DNA of 64,000 nucleotides. Origin: Impatiens glandulifera. Its lineage: Eukaryota > Streptophyta > Magnoliopsida > Ericales > Balsaminaceae. Below are positions 32,661 to 46,344 of this stretch, piece by piece (position 1 is the stretch's first letter; every line of letters starts with the position of its first letter). The notes beneath the pieces were generated by a model. It was not told the origin of the DNA and searched no databases. It worked only from the letters and a program-made list of their open reading frames with translations. A program made the translations under genes and the position numbers. The stretch is from the NCBI RefSeq assembly GCF_907164915.1, contig NC_061862.1, positions 4,592,358-4,656,357 of the forward strand. The letters run 5' to 3'.

Positions 32661-33220
32661 ATCTAAATTTAAAAAATACATATTTTCTATTACTGAACAA
32701 ATACTATTAATAAACTAATTGAAAAAAAAACTTAAATATACATTGTAAAGTTATTTCAAATCATGTTATTTTATATATAAATTTAAGATATAAATTTTAT
32801 ATATATGAAAAAATATATAGCAAGTAAATTAAATGTATAAATTATTTTAAAAAAATACATATTAATTGCAAGTGGTCTTGCAAGATAAATTTGTAAATTA
32901 ATTGTGAATATTTAAAATATATAATTGTTATGTATTATAAAATATGTACATTTGAAATTACTATATTTATTATTAAGATATATGAAACTATTGTAAAATT
33001 GTTGTAGAATATATGGATAATTAAATCAGTAAAATATAAAAAGAAAATTTAATTTATAAATTAATGAAATCATGTTGAAATAATAATTTTAAAAATTTTT
33101 AAAAAATATTTTTATCAACATAAATGTTAATACAATTTTTGTTAGAAAAAATAAATAAATTAATATTAAACAAGTCATTAATAAATAAGTCATTTTTAAG
33201 CAAACTAGCATTTATCCTGT
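32661..33220. other. AT-rich non-coding stretch (unit B)
   Basis: Counterpart of 3,453-4,015. It holds about 30 bp (GTGAATATTTAAAATATATA region, near 32,903) that unit A lacks but the inverted copy at 28,110-28,145 has, so A suffered a small deletion. Confidence 0.55.
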
Positions 33221-33279
33221 GAATTTGCACGAGTAATAATATAAAAACTCGTGAAAAAGTTATTACGGTAAAAATGTGA

Positions 33280-34495
33280 TAGCATTTTTCATTTTATTTT
33301 TAACCGTTTTAAATTTAAGGGCGGGTTAACCCACAATTCGACTCAAGTATCCATTTACTCTCACATTGCAGAACGATCTGAAAACAATTGATACAGTTTG
33401 ATTCTTCAACTCATTTAGTTTCACCTCTAGAGTCCACTTCTTACTCATACTACGAGTGAAAGAAAAAATGTAAAGACTATCATTAAAATACCCCAAACGA
33501 GACTTACAATATCCATATGAATTATGTCCCTTATCTCTATAAATATGATGAAACTCTTCCATTATTGCTCACTAATAATATTTAAATCTGTAGCGCAGAG
33601 TCAAAAGAGAATTATGACTGATTAAAAACTATTGATGAACTACCGCGTTCATCAAATTTGGTGTTGAATTTAAAATATAAAGTGTTATTAGCCTATTTGA
33701 TTAAAAAATTGTACTTGTTTTGTTAAGTTGCAAGTTCGAACCATTACTATAGAATTTTTAATTTTATTTTTAACCGTTTCAAGTTTTTTGAACGGGTCAA
33801 CCCACAATCCGACCCAAATATCAATTTACTCTTACATTAATATCCAAATTAACCACAGCTCTCGACCTGGCAATCCGGACACTTTAAAAATTAAGCATCA
33901 TTATATATATATATTTATATATTAGTTAGTTAAAAATTTGAACTTTTATTGTTAAAATCTCTCGCGTTCATCAAATTTGGTGTTAAATCTTAAATATAAA
34001 GTGTTGTTAGCTTAGTTGGTTAAAAGGTTGTACTTGTTTTGTTAGGTTACAAGTTCGAAACATACAAATAACATTTTTAATTCTATTTTTAACCGTTTTA
34101 AGTTTATGGGCGGGTCAATCGACAATCCGACCCAAGTATCCATTTAATCTCAAATAATCATCCAAATTAACCATAGCTCTCGACCCAGCAATCCAGACAC
34201 TTTAAAAATTAAGCATCATTATATATTGTTAAAATGTCTCGTGTTCATCAAATCTGGTGTTGAATCTTACATATAAAGTGTTGTTAGCCTAGTTGGTTAA
34301 AAGTTTGTACTTATTTGGTTAAGTTGCAAGTTCAAAACATACAAATAACATTTTTAATTTTATTTTAACCGTTTTAAGTTTATGTGCGAGTCCACCCATA
34401 ATCCGACCCAAGTATCCATTTACTCTCAAATAAATATTCAAATTAACCATAGCTCTTGACTCGGCAATCCGGACACTTTAAAAATTAAGCATATT
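33280..34495 (+). repeat. Tandem SINE-like units with Pol III boxes (unit B)
   Basis: Counterpart of 4,060-5,300. A boxes of the TAGCTTAGTTGG and TAGCCTAGTTGG type and GTTCGAAAC/GTTCAAAAC B boxes are kept in the second and third units. About 35 bp between the second and third units (near 34,225) is missing relative to A. Confidence 0.6.
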
Positions 34496-35125
34496 TATAA
34501 TAATTATTATAAAATAAATTATAAAATACAATATCATAAATAAAATCTGCAATGCAAATAATGTTGTAATATGTATTATAATATTAATAATATTTTTCAA
34601 TAATATATATTGAAAGTTGAAACAAAATACTTCTATTTATAAATATATCTATAAAAGAGTGACAACATAAATTATAAAATTTGCAACTTAAGAATAACAT
34701 ATTTGATTTGTGTAATACTACGTTAGTTCATAAACACTTATTTTAATACTTTTTAAAGTTGAAAAGAGCATTTTTTTTAAATCTTATTTTTTTTAGTGTA
34801 ATCTTGTACTAAGACAACCACAATTGAGAGATCTAATATTTGACTTAGAGTTGCTCATCATATTGTGATGTAATAATATTACGTTATTATCGGTCACCGA
34901 AAAATTGGTCGACATTAAACACATATTTTTTTAGTATGTTTTAAACACTGAGTCTGTATCTATTTTCTAAAATCACTATCTACTCAAATTTCTTTATCCC
35001 AAAAAATTATAAATAAATTATAATTTAAATATTTTATTTATTTATTTTATAACAAAATAAGACAATCAATCCAGCAAGAAGAAAGTCAGATCCTGGACCG
35101 GGTATGGTTATTGATAATTCAAGAG
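34496..35125. other. AT-rich stretch, nothing recognised (unit B)
   Basis: Counterpart of 5,301-5,930 with scattered substitutions; no gene. Confidence 0.5.
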
Positions 35126-35129
35126 CAGC

Positions 35130-36915
35130 TTAATTTCAAACTTTGATCTCAAAACAACAAATAATCAACAGTTTTCAAATATAGAAACAACCAACCTATA
35201 ATAGTTTTGGCTATCCATCTGTAAATCTCTCAAGTACACTCAGGAACAATGATAAGAAAAAACAAACAGTTTATAATCTACTATTGGGGGTGGGGTGTAA
35301 GTTAAGATATCACTTTAAGTTTTCTAACTTCAGCATCTTCTTCTTCTTGCTGCTTTTGAATAATAAGGCCATCTTGGGTTAAGTTTTCTAGCTTCAGCTT
35401 CAGCTTCTTCTTCTTCTTGCTGCTTTTGAAGAATAAGGCCATCTTGGGTTGCGGCTGGGTCAAGATCCCAACATCATTCTGGCAGATCATCAGTCTTCTC
35501 TGCACCTCTAATTCGCCAACAAGGAACACAATGTGAGAATCACAACATTTCCTTCTTCAAAACCCTACAAATGGAACCCTTATCTCCGCTCCTAGGATAA
35601 ATTCTAAGGCATCCTCCCCGTGTTGTTTTTTCTCTGCTCAGTACATGAGAAAAGATGTTCATTTCTTCAACCACATCAATGTTTGATGTCCTAAAATTTC
35701 CACAGGATTTTGTAAAGCTAGATTCTATCCAATTCACCGATCCAAACTCCGAAATAGTTTTAGAGTTCATGTAATTGATTGCAATTTTAAAAGGTGAGAC
35801 TGAAATCACTTGACGAATCAGACAGTACAGACGTGGCATACCATCTTCTTCGTCGTAGATTGCCCATATCTGCTTTGCCTTGAAGCATTTCTCAGACCTT
35901 TCATTGTCAAAGTTGTGAAAATCAGAGTCAGGAACCGTCATGTCGCATTGATGTCCTCCTCCTCACCACTGATTGAAGCTCCATTGTGCCAGAAATTGTG
36001 GCAGTGCTAGGCTGGTTAGAAACCACCACCTCTCCTTCTCGGTTCGTTCACTAAGATCAGACAATATATTTCATGCTTCCGATAGAGGCTTAAATGCCCC
36101 ATCTGTCCCAACAGTTTTGTTGCAATAAGGGTTAAATAGACAACACATCTCTGTATACTGTTTGATGAGCCTAGCCTTAACAACAAATAGTTTTAGATCA
36201 AAAATTGCATAGAATTCAGTTTCCCCTTTGAATGTTGTCTCAGATGCAACATACACATCAAATATAGCTTTCATTTCTTTTATACCCTCCAAACTTGGAC
36301 AAAGAATCTGAGCTCTCAAATCATAGCTACTTGCGCCATTGTAGTCTTTATCAACAAATCTTTTCTCAACCTCCTCCCTTTCTGTCCTGCGAACCTCCTT
36401 TACCGCAATAGGAGCCTCCTCCCTTTCTGCCCTGCAAACCTCCTCCTCTACCTCCATTGTAGCCTCTTCCTCTATCGCATTGGTAGCCACCTCTTCCTTA
36501 ATTTCCTTAATTTCTGTAGGAGACTCCTCTTCCGCCATAGGTGCTACCTCTACCTCCCTAGCAGCCTCCTCTTCCGCCATAGGAGCCACCTCTACAGCCA
36601 TAGGAGCCTCCTCTACAGCCATAAGAGCCTCCTCCTTTTCCTCCCTAGCAGCCTCTTCTTCCGCCATAGGTGCCACCTCTACCTCCCTAGCAGCCTCCTC
36701 TACAACCATAGGAGCCTCCTTTTCCTCCCTAGCAGCCTCCTCTTCCGCCATAGGTGCCACCTCTACCTCCCTAGCAGCGTCCTCTTCCGCCATAAGAGCC
36801 TCCTCTACAGCCATAGGAGCCTCCTCCTTTTCCGCCCTAGTCTAGCCGCCTCCCCTTCTGTCATGTGAACCTCCTCCTCTTTCGCCCTGGGAACCACCTC
36901 TTCGTTAATTTCCAT
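35130..36915 (-). pseudogene. J-like/DUF3444 pseudogene copy 7, longest open N-terminal part (unit B)
   Basis: Counterpart of copy 2. It keeps a single 247-codon frame (36,814-36,071) from the Glu/Ala repeats through EKRFVDKDYNGASSYDLRAQ and the J-like domain (LFNPYCNKTVG) up to TGA at the Trp of SEAWN. That frame is the longest in the window. Compared with A, the two bases near 36,313 that keep repeats and J domain in phase are present. DUF3444 has the same large internal deletion (LRIYPRSGDKGSICRV) and the zinc ribbon is missing. The presumed start MEINEEVV (near 36,911) is still out of frame with the repeat tract. A truncated product of J-like domain plus repeats is conceivable but unsupported. 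Confidence 0.85.
36530..36820 (-). repeat. 42-bp minisatellite coding a 14-aa Glu/Ala repeat (unit B)
   Basis: Same array as 7,340-7,630, nearly identical in unit order. The opposite strand also reads open as a Ser/Ala/Thr-rich 121-codon frame, a by-product of the 42-bp period. Confidence 0.8.
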
Positions 36916-37258
36916 AGATCAAACAAGAACCACAAAATTGTAAATTCAATACTCAGATTAGCATCCACAAAATTGTAAATCCAATACTCGGATTAAAACT
37001 TTTGAAATAAAATAAAACATCCGAATTGCACACTGAGGCCACAACAGATACGCAAAACTAAGCTAATAAACCTACAGTAGTTGGATGAAAACTAATTAGA
37101 TATATAAGTATCACGTCTTCCTATATCAAAGTTTCATGAATTTTAATCTAAATCAAATCAATCGCCTATCTGTAGCTGAAGCTCGCAATTGGTTCATGAA
37201 TTGCATTTTGACATGAAATGAGAAACAAATGAAGGAAAAAAGAAGCTGAAACTCACTC

Positions 37259-39283
37259 CGGTGTAGGAAAATTGTGTCGGTTCGCAGGACAGAAAGGGAG
37301 GAGGCTGAGAAAAGATTTGTTGAGAAAGACTACAATGGTGCAAGTAGCTATGCTTTGAGAGCTCAAATTCTTTGTCCAAGCTTGGAGGGTATAAAAGAAA
37401 TGAAAGCTACATTTGATGTCTATGCTGCATCTGAGACAAAATTCAAAGGGGAAACTGATTTCTATGCAATTTTTGGTCTAAAACCATATGTTGTTATGGC
37501 TAGGCTCATCAGACAGTTTACGGAGATGTATCGTCTGCTTAACCCTTATTGCAACAAAACTGTTGGGGCAGATGGGGGCATTTAACCTTCTCTCGGAAGC
37601 ATGAAATATATTGTCCGACCTAAGTGAACGAACCTTGTACGATATCTGGAGAAATACAAGGTCAAAGGGTTTTGCCCCTATTTTGGTCTATCTTTTTTTT
37701 GTTGTCTTTCATTTATCATATATTTTCTTACGATACTCCCAAACAAGGTCGGCCTAGGGTACCCCGAGTGACCCTGTCAATTGGTTATCCAAATAACCCA
37801 TAAACATACAATGCCTTATTCTAAATCATTTCTTTCTTTTAATGAAATTATTCTAAATATTTGCTTTGTTATTGACAATTAATTAAATCTTTTTTTTCTA
37901 TGAAACGGGTGATTCCTTTTGGACAAAATGCACAACTTGTAACGTTCGGTATAAGTATCTCCTGAATTGTCGTGGTGTTTTCATGGCAATTAACGAAGGG
38001 ATAGGACCTCCAGATGGCTCGTATCCTTTTCTTGATTGTCAACATTTTCCTGCTCCTGAAAACTGCTATGCAAATCAACTTGGGACTATTACAAATATCC
38101 CAACCACAAATGGAGTCGTTGTATCTAAATCTAAGCGGAAATCGTATTCTGGATCTTCAGTGGAGGTTGTTGATACAGATATAACCATCCCTCTCGAGGA
38201 ACACCCTATAGGGAATGGCAATAAAAACACGAGATCTCTTCACGAGCCTTCCAAACTGGGCAAGCCCTCAAGGAGAAAGAGTCTTGATGACACATGCGTA
38301 GAAACATCTTAAATAATCTATCAGATATGGGACCATCAATGTCAATTTTTGAATCAAAAAAGTTATTAATTAATAGGGCATTGTCTGAATTAAGAAAGAA
38401 GTTGCCAGAGATAAGGAAAGCTGATGCTGAAGTAGCTGCACTGAAGAAAAACCTAGCAAATTTACCTCAGAAAGAAGCAGCAGCAGCAGGAAAATCAGTA
38501 GGAGAGGTGGTGGTGTCTAACAAGCCTAGTACTGCCGCAATTTCTGGCACAGTTGGACTTCAATCAGTGGTGAGGAGGAGGGCATCAATGCGCATGAAGG
38601 TTCCTATCTCTGATTTTCACAATTTTGACAATGATAGGGCTGAGCAATGCTTCAAGGCGAAGCAGATATTGGCGCTCTATGATGAAAAAGATGCTATGCC
38701 ACGTCTGTACTGTCTGATTTCAGTCTCACCGTTTAAACTGCAATTAGTTACATGAACTCCAAAACTGATGCGGAGTTCGGGTCAGTGAATTGGATAAAAT
38801 CTGGATTTACGAAATATTGTGGAAAATTTAGAACATCTTTTCTCATATATTGAGCAGAGAAAAAATAAAACGGGGAGGATGCCTTAGAATTTATCCTAGG
38901 GGCGGGGATATATGGGCCATATACAAGAACTGGTCATCGGAATGGAACAGGGAGACCCCCTTTAAAGTTAGGCATCAATATGAGATGGTGGATGTTATGA
39001 TGGATTATGGGTTTGCATGAGTCCACTGGTGAAAGTAGATGGTTACAGGACTGTGTATGGGAGGAACCCAGATAAGGGTTCCATTAGTTGGGTTTTGAAG
39101 AAGGAAAAGTTGAGATTCTCACATCGTGTTCCTTCTTGGCGAATTAGAGGTGGAGAAAGGACTGATGATCTGCCAGAATGCTGTTGGGATCTGGACCCTG
39201 CCGCCACCCAAGATGGCCTTATCCTTCAACAGCAGCAAGAACAAGAAGAAGCTGAAGCTGGGAAACATAAAGTGATATCTTAA
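37259..39283 (+). pseudogene. J-like/DUF3444 pseudogene copy 8 (unit B)
   Basis: Counterpart of copy 3 with the same extra G after NKTVGADG, the same Trp-to-stop, the same 30-bp zinc-ribbon deletion and the same frameshift near the end of the linker. It lacks the AATT insertion of copy 3, so the frame from NNLSDMGPSMSIFE runs through AISGTVGLQSVVRRRASM into PISDFHNFDNDRAEQCFKAK (38,294-38,755). It has its own 13-bp deletion near 39,008 that removes DEEDG and breaks the C-terminal frame that is open in copy 3. The two units have thus each gained private damage since duplication. Confidence 0.85.
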
Positions 39284-39529
39284 CTTACATTCCATCCCCC
39301 AATTGAAAAGATTATGAACTGTTTATTGTTTCTTATGATTGTTTGTTCCTGACAGTGTACTTGAGTGATTACAGATGGATGGCCAAAACTATTATAGGTT
39401 GTTTCATTGTTGTTGATGATGTTTTTGATTTTGACATGTGAAAATTATTCTACATGTCAAATTAAAGTTGAACAGTGGGTTAATTTCCTTTTCACTGTGG
39501 TTGACTTGATTTGGGATAGAAAATACAAA

Positions 39530-40128
39530 TATGAATGAATTTATATTTTATAATTGATGTATGTTTGTCTTTATCTTTCAATGAGATTTGATCTTCACTT
39601 ACAAATAATATATTGTTTGTTGTTGCTCCGCTCCAGCTAAATGAAATTTCTTGGCAGTAAAACTAATAAATAAGACAAATCCTCTTTCTGAGGTGTGAAT
39701 GTCTTTATTCTTGAATTACTTGATTCAAACCATATTAATTGTGTTCTCTTATATAGAGCACATTATATATAGCTTTGTTTTAATAATCATATTCAAGAGA
39801 TTACTTTAAGTGTAAAGAGATATAATTGTGTATGTAACAACTAAACTATAAATTAACGGTTAATATTGAAAATTAAATTTTTTTTTTTATTTTGGATAGA
39901 TTAATGTTTTTTTATGAACTTTTATAATTAATCATAGATTCATAATGTTTAACATAATATTATAAAACAAATAATTAGGATAATAAAAATATATAAAAAG
40001 TAGCATATTCAAAAGAAGCTAATGCATTTTTCTAATCAAAAATTATATTTTGTAATAAAATAAAATAAAATAAAATAAACAAATGAATTAAAAAATAAAT
40101 CGAAATAAAACATAAATCTCTCCTCAAG
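39530..40128. other. AT-rich DNA with (TAAAA)n microsatellite (unit B)
   Basis: Counterpart of 10,345-10,956; nothing coding. Confidence 0.5.
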
Positions 40129-40534
40129 GGGGGAATTTGAGGAGATGACCCTCAATAATGCAATAATGTCTTAAATGCGGAAAGTGCAGAGTTAAAAAAA
40201 AAAGCGCTAGTGACCCCTTTTACTGTTTTTAGACGAAAATGCCCCCGTTGCGTCACGCAACCTCAGTTATTTTATTTTTTATTTTTCAAAAAATTTTAAT
40301 TATGAATTTTTTTGGACGAAAATACCCCAGTTGCGTCACGCAATCGCGAGACGAAAAAAAAATAGAAAAAAAATAATAAAAATTCGGTTGCGTCACGCAA
40401 CTAGAGTTGCGTTACGCAAGGGTATAATTGTCATTAAAAAAAGAGGGTCAACAACGCTATTTAAATTATGCACTCACACTATCCGCTATTCACCCTATCA
40501 GTGAGGTCATTTCCTCAAATTTCATTTCCCCTCA
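40129..40534. mobile_element. MITE-like element with TTGCGTCACGCAA palindromes (unit B)
   Basis: Counterpart of 10,957-11,362, better preserved: intact TTGCGTCACGCAA at about 40,249, 40,332 and 40,388, plus a TTGCGTTACGCAA variant at about 40,406. Flanks match unit A, so the insertion predates the duplication. Confidence 0.78.
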
Positions 40535-42295
40535 CGGAAGGATAATCTATTGTGATAGTTTAAAATGAGTACATATAATGATTGATTGAACATTCTAAAT
40601 TAATTTGTAAGTTTTTTAAAAACTTCACCTTGTTAATGAGAAAAAAAGTTAAAAAAAATGTTATTAATACCCCTACTCTTTTTAACAATAATTTTTTAAG
40701 ATTATCACTGCTAGTGATTCATCTGGCCTTGTTTGGTTTCTCTCAAAAGTATTCGATTATTGGGAAAAAATTAGAGCACATTGTCCCGAACTATTTCCAG
40801 TTCTTATATTAGCACATTAGCCTTTGGTACTCTAATGTCTTTTTATCGACATTTTTCGAAACGTTCAGACTCGATAATTTACGCCCTAGAACTCACTTTT
40901 CTCTCGAATCTCGAATGAGATAAGAACCAAAATAGTGAGTGCGACTATAATTAAATTTTAATTTGTCAATGTTTTGCTAAGTCTTGTGGCCTACATTTAT
41001 ATTGAATCTCGTAAAACGAGACGAGGAAATGACTCTCTCGAATTTGCCTAAGTGTGTGATGATAAACCACAAATAGGACTTAAACAAAATTATACTAGCT
41101 TTGACTCTTTTAAAGTTGTTACTTAATTTACTCATCGAGAAATTAGGCAGGAAAAATATATTTTTTTAAGTCAAACACGACTTAGAAATTTCGATTTGGT
41201 CCTGTGTTTGGTTACACGTGAGAAAAGTCATCAATATTATGTCTCAAGTGCCCACCGAAGTGAATAATCTCTACTACAAACGTTTTGTCATTTTTTGAAA
41301 ATATGATTTTTATACTTTTATTTGATAATTTATTCAAATCATATCCACATGTCTAAGGCTCTAGCTTAATTCCTAAACTAGATTTAATTATTGTACTCAT
41401 ATATTCTTAAGGCATGTGTCTGGGTTCATCATTTTGCGATATAAAAAAATACTGAATTTTAGAGAAATTCAAACTCACTTGTGAGTTGTGAATAAGAAAG
41501 GGTAGGAACCTGTAAAGATTGCAAAAATATGAGTTAGCTTTTCAAAGAATTTATATTTAATTTATAAAAATGAAGAATTTTATTTTTTTGAAATTTTTAA
41601 TGTTGGTTGAAGCTTTAATGGAGGATTGATATCCAAGCTCTCTCGCTTTTAAACTTTCCCACCCTTGAAATAAAACTCTATGATGCTTTTTTTAAATGAT
41701 TCATGCAATAATATTATGAATGGATAGTCGTTTACACATAACGACAAAAACACTAAATTTATAAAAAAAAAATCACACAAATATTATAAAATTAACATGT
41801 GCGGAGATCTTCCAAAAAGGAAATGAGCTCTCCAACTGAATCTATCGGCTTCCCACATCGAACATCATATAATGTTAGGATGATATCATTGTGTTGGATC
41901 CGCAATGGTCATTTAAGATTGTTGAAAGATCTACAATTTCTCTCTAACCAAATTATCCACCATAAAAAATAGAGATATAACCTCATTGTTTCAAACCCAC
42001 AAATCTAGCTACCTCAATCCACGATTTTCAATACGCACCAATGATTCCCGACAAAACCCAAAAAAATACCAGTAATACTCCAAATAATGCACTAAATACC
42101 AACGACATATACTACATCGTCTCCACCTCCTTAAGACACATACTACATCGACTAACTAAGATAAGACACTTACGTATATATTTATCATCAGTTAGAATCC
42201 CATTGTGGATCACACTTCTCTAACTAAATGATTGAGTCTTCGTGAGAACGGGTGCATGAGAAGATAAGGTCCCTAGTCATGCACAAAACAATTAG
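40535..42295. other. Unrecognised non-coding stretch (unit B)
   Basis: Counterpart of 11,363-13,114. The 76-codon plus frame at 40,582-40,812 is mirrored at 56,725-56,964 but has no motif. A TTCCCACATCG motif lies near 41,850. Confidence 0.5.
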
Positions 42296-43192
42296 GGAGT
42301 ATGTTGTCAGATAAAGAGTGAAATACTTTTATTTATTACAACTTTCTTTTAAGTATAATTCAAATAATACATTAATAAATAATATGAATTAAATTTTCGT
42401 AGATAAGAAAAATTCAAAGTTTAAACTCAATTGTAGGGTGCCTCCGATTAGAGGACCTAACAAAAATAGGCGTATGCCACGTATTGCAAAGAACACACGG
42501 TATTCTTTAGTAAAAGGCGAAAGAATAGTTCGCTTTGTGTTTAGTGCTTGGCTTCGTAATTTTTTGTAATCACCAACTCCCCTCTTATAATAATATCAAA
42601 TCCCTATTTTCACTTCATCTAACAATGTGGGACAACACACTTTTTTGTCATTATTAAGGCTAATGGTGTTTTTTCTTCTTTTATTTAAAGAATAGGATAA
42701 TTCAATAATACTTTCAAGAATTTGAAACTTTTAACTATATATTATTTTATCAAATTTTAATAACAAACTATTACAATGATTTATTAGTATAGCTCCAATA
42801 AAAAGAGTTTTATTTTTAACATTTGATTTTCACTAAAAACGCTTTAATTTGAATTGAAGTTATTACTATGATGGTGGTTATAACTCGTACTTTCAAACAA
42901 GGTATATGACTCGTATTTGATATTTAATAAACTTATGTTATAGTCATTATGACGAATGTCTATGTATATCTCGGGTAACTCAAAACAGTTTGCATGCGAA
43001 TGGAAATAACGACGGGGAGAAATATCGTCGCTATTGAGGTCTCCGGTCGATGAAGGGACCTAACAACCGTAAACTACGTAAACTTTTTTTTCATATTATT
43101 ATCATTCTAGTCGGGTAAATTTTATGAAAATAACTTATCCCGACTAGATTTTAAATCCTAGCTCGGCCCTTGGACACCTTATCAACATGACA
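42296..43192 (+). repeat. R-family repeat, full-length copy (unit B)
   Basis: Counterpart of 13,115-14,029. Its inverted partner within unit B is 52,858-53,790. Confidence 0.75.
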
Positions 43193-45145
43193 TAAAAAAT
43201 GTTAAATGAGGCTAATGAGTTTTCCATTTTTTGTGTTAAATTGTTATACTTTCCTAGGACCACCAGCTTCTTATGTTATAAGTTGTAGTGTTATTGCCTT
43301 CTTTTTTCCATTGGCTTACTAGGGTCTGCCATACATCATCTAATTAAGATGATAAATGAGGGTTTCCATTTTTTTGTGTTAAAAAAACATAGTTTCCTAG
43401 GACCACCGTCTCCTTGTGTTATAATTTGTGTTGTTATTGCCTTCTGGTTATATATTGTTTTTGTACCTATGTATATACATCTTTTATCCAATTTCAAAAT
43501 AATCAATGTAACTCAATATCTAAGCATCTCTAAGCATTTGTATAAAATAAACTTGATAAGAAGACCATAGTAACTAGAAATCACAAATTTTTAGGATTGA
43601 CTTTGTTATTTACTAATCCAAATTTCCCTTCATTTACATGTCTAACACAAAAAATTAATCATCAAAACTCCCAAAACAAAATGAGACTAAATAACCATCT
43701 TTTTTTTTATATTGCTTTATGTTTGCATACAAAATTACTACTTTAGTTCCAAATTCTAGTGTGAGTTTTGTAAGATTATTTTTCTAAAAGATGGGGCAAA
43801 TTTTATTAATCCATTTTCTTTTCGAAATTAGCCGAAGAAACGATAAAATCCATAAAACATACATGTTCAAGTTCTAATATGGTGTGTTATAAATATTCAC
43901 AACAAAAGAAAAATTCAAAAGAAAAAATATACTAATACACTCGCATACAAAAAATAAAAAATGCACATAAACAAAATACCAATACACTCAAGTCCTAATT
44001 CAATGTAGGAACTCAAATTTTCTAAGTACATATCGGCACCGTTCAGAGTATTTCTATGTGAACAGTTCCGGTAGGATGACACCATATAGCATGAACATAC
44101 AAGATAACCTAAAAGAAGCAAAACCATATAAAAACATTAAATATTATGAATGGTAAATAATTTACTTGACCAATCTTATTAGATGGTGTTTCAATTCTTT
44201 GGAAAAACATCTCCAATCATTATATGGTTAGTTCAAATGATTGAATGATACTGTAATTATTAATCGAATAATACTGTAATTCTACGACAGAGGAAGAAGA
44301 GGTAATTGTTGTTCATCCTATAATTATTGTTCATAAAATCATCCAAAACAAAAAACAACTAGTCAGATTTAGATATGAAGACTATTTAGATCTGATTGAT
44401 TCCTTGTATACTTGTAAGTGGTTCCAAACAATTTATTTTAATGCCTGAACATCCACATGTTTAGATGTTTTGTCATAACTGACTTCAATCTTATATACAT
44501 GTTGAATTCACAATAGTTGACTTCAATCTTATTTTCATGTTGAATTCACAATAGTTAATTAGTAAATACACTTAAACTATTACAACTTAACATATGATCA
44601 TCAAAAGAAATATTTACAAAGAAATATTTACAATGGTATACACTTCATTTAGATCATATTCCGAAAAAAATCATTTCTGAGAGAGTCTATGTAACAAAAC
44701 ACTCATTTTCAAATAGACTCATCAATCAGATACAAAAGAAAAGAATGAAGATAAATGTAGAGCCAATAAGATAAACCCTCACCCTTTACAAATACAAGAT
44801 ACAATCAATTAAATCCCACCTCACATCATTGTCCACGTAACATGTTTGTACCAAAAAAATTAAAAGATGTTTCCTAACAGAAAGTGAGTGATTCTATGAA
44901 CAACCAAAGCTATAGAATTCTATTATACAAGTAATATAACTAACTCTATTTTTATGTTCAAAGGAAGTACTATATAAAGGGATAGTCATATAACAACAAT
45001 AGGAGCTCCAAATCTACAGTTTTCTTTATTTCTGACCTTTTATTGGTAAGAAACTATATGACAATCTCTGGAATAGCATTTTACAGATCCTATGATTTGT
45101 ATTATTTAAAATAATGAAACAATCAGATACTTTTTAACCAACATA
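43193..45145. other. Unrecognised non-coding stretch (unit B)
   Basis: Counterpart of 14,030-15,983; nothing recognised. A 70-codon hydrophobic minus frame (43,915-44,127) is identical to the one in unit A. Confidence 0.45.
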
Positions 45146-46344
45146 ACGAGGCTGAGGAATAAGTGTGTCATTGTCCTCTACATCACTATGAACATCTTCA
45201 TTGGATGCTTTAGTTAAACCTACAAACCTAGAAGAATAAAAATAATAATAAACATATGAATTATTTGAAATAGGAAAGAAATTGAGAACTGTAATTGTAA
45301 TATTCCTTCCATAAGCTTCTAAGGCCTACCTACTTTCTGATACTTTCAATGATCAGGACACACCCGGACATTGTGTTTTAAATTAAGCCCCAAACTCAGA
45401 AACAAATATTCCTCATATTCTCTATTCTATCTTCCACAATAGGGGTTGAAAAATAGATGATTCATTCTCCTACAAGATTCAACCAGAACTATTGTAAAGA
45501 ATCATCCTTCACTCTTTTTCAATGCTAGGACAAAAGGATATTACATAATTCTAGGCCTTGTTTGATGAAAGGTTATTTGAAAATAATACAAATATTTCCC
45601 ACCATGAATTAATTCATTCAAATAATCAACCAAATACTTTATTTTTATAATATTATAAACGTTTAACCCAAATGACATAAGTTAAGCAGGTTTGAAAGAA
45701 AACATCATAATCACCTCCGGAAATAGGGTCTTCCCCATTCGTATCTTCATTCTCGAAACCCCATGTTGCAAAATCTTCAATTCCAGTATCATCCAACTCA
45801 GCATTATCATTGATGTTGTAAGTTTCATGAAATTCTTCATTTATACTATCAAATGAAGTAAACATAATTGGTGACCTTTGACTACTTTCATAAAATATAT
45901 TCACTATGTGCTTGAGTGAGGGAGAAATCTCTTACGACATGCCTATGGAATTCACCATCCTGTCAATGCAATCTATATGGATCATAACAAGAAAATTTTT
46001 ACAAAGAGATGTAAGAGTAACGGATAACAACACACTGTAATTATTAGCATACCAATATCCAGTCAATTTTGTCCTTTATACTAAACAACTTATATTTATT
46101 TTATATTTCATTTCAGGTCCTATAAAATGAGAATAGATCCCTAGGTTATAGGAAATAAATGAATAGTGTGGAAATCTATACTCTCCTCCCTACAAAGTTC
46201 CCTTTTATATTTCCCATTGAAACAAAGTCATAATCACCATGAAATCAAAACCAACATACCTTTGGCGAAAGAAAGATCAATACTATCAAATTTCTTCACA
46301 TGGAGGGATTCAAATGACGATTCAAGTGTTGATGAAGGCGATAC
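45146..46344 (-). pseudogene. Condensin subunit CAP-H pseudogene, left arm (unit B)
   Basis: Exon X 46,344-46,260, exon Y 45,972-45,715 (258 bp), exon Z from 45,219. The reading frame passes across both introns as in unit A. After GMS in exon Y the stop is TAA here and TAG in unit A, while right-arm copies have GAG; a left-arm stop was therefore present before the 29 kb duplication and changed once more. The exon Z end reads CGTTAT here instead of CGTTAG. The internal core deletion after VKKFD is shared by all copies. Confidence 0.65.

Noticed and set aside
36480..36845. 121-codon Ser/Ala/Thr-rich plus-strand frame opposite the minisatellite
   Set aside because: It is the antisense of the 42-bp coding repeats. 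The period keeps every frame open, and the minus frame continues into the J-like domain while this one leads nowhere.
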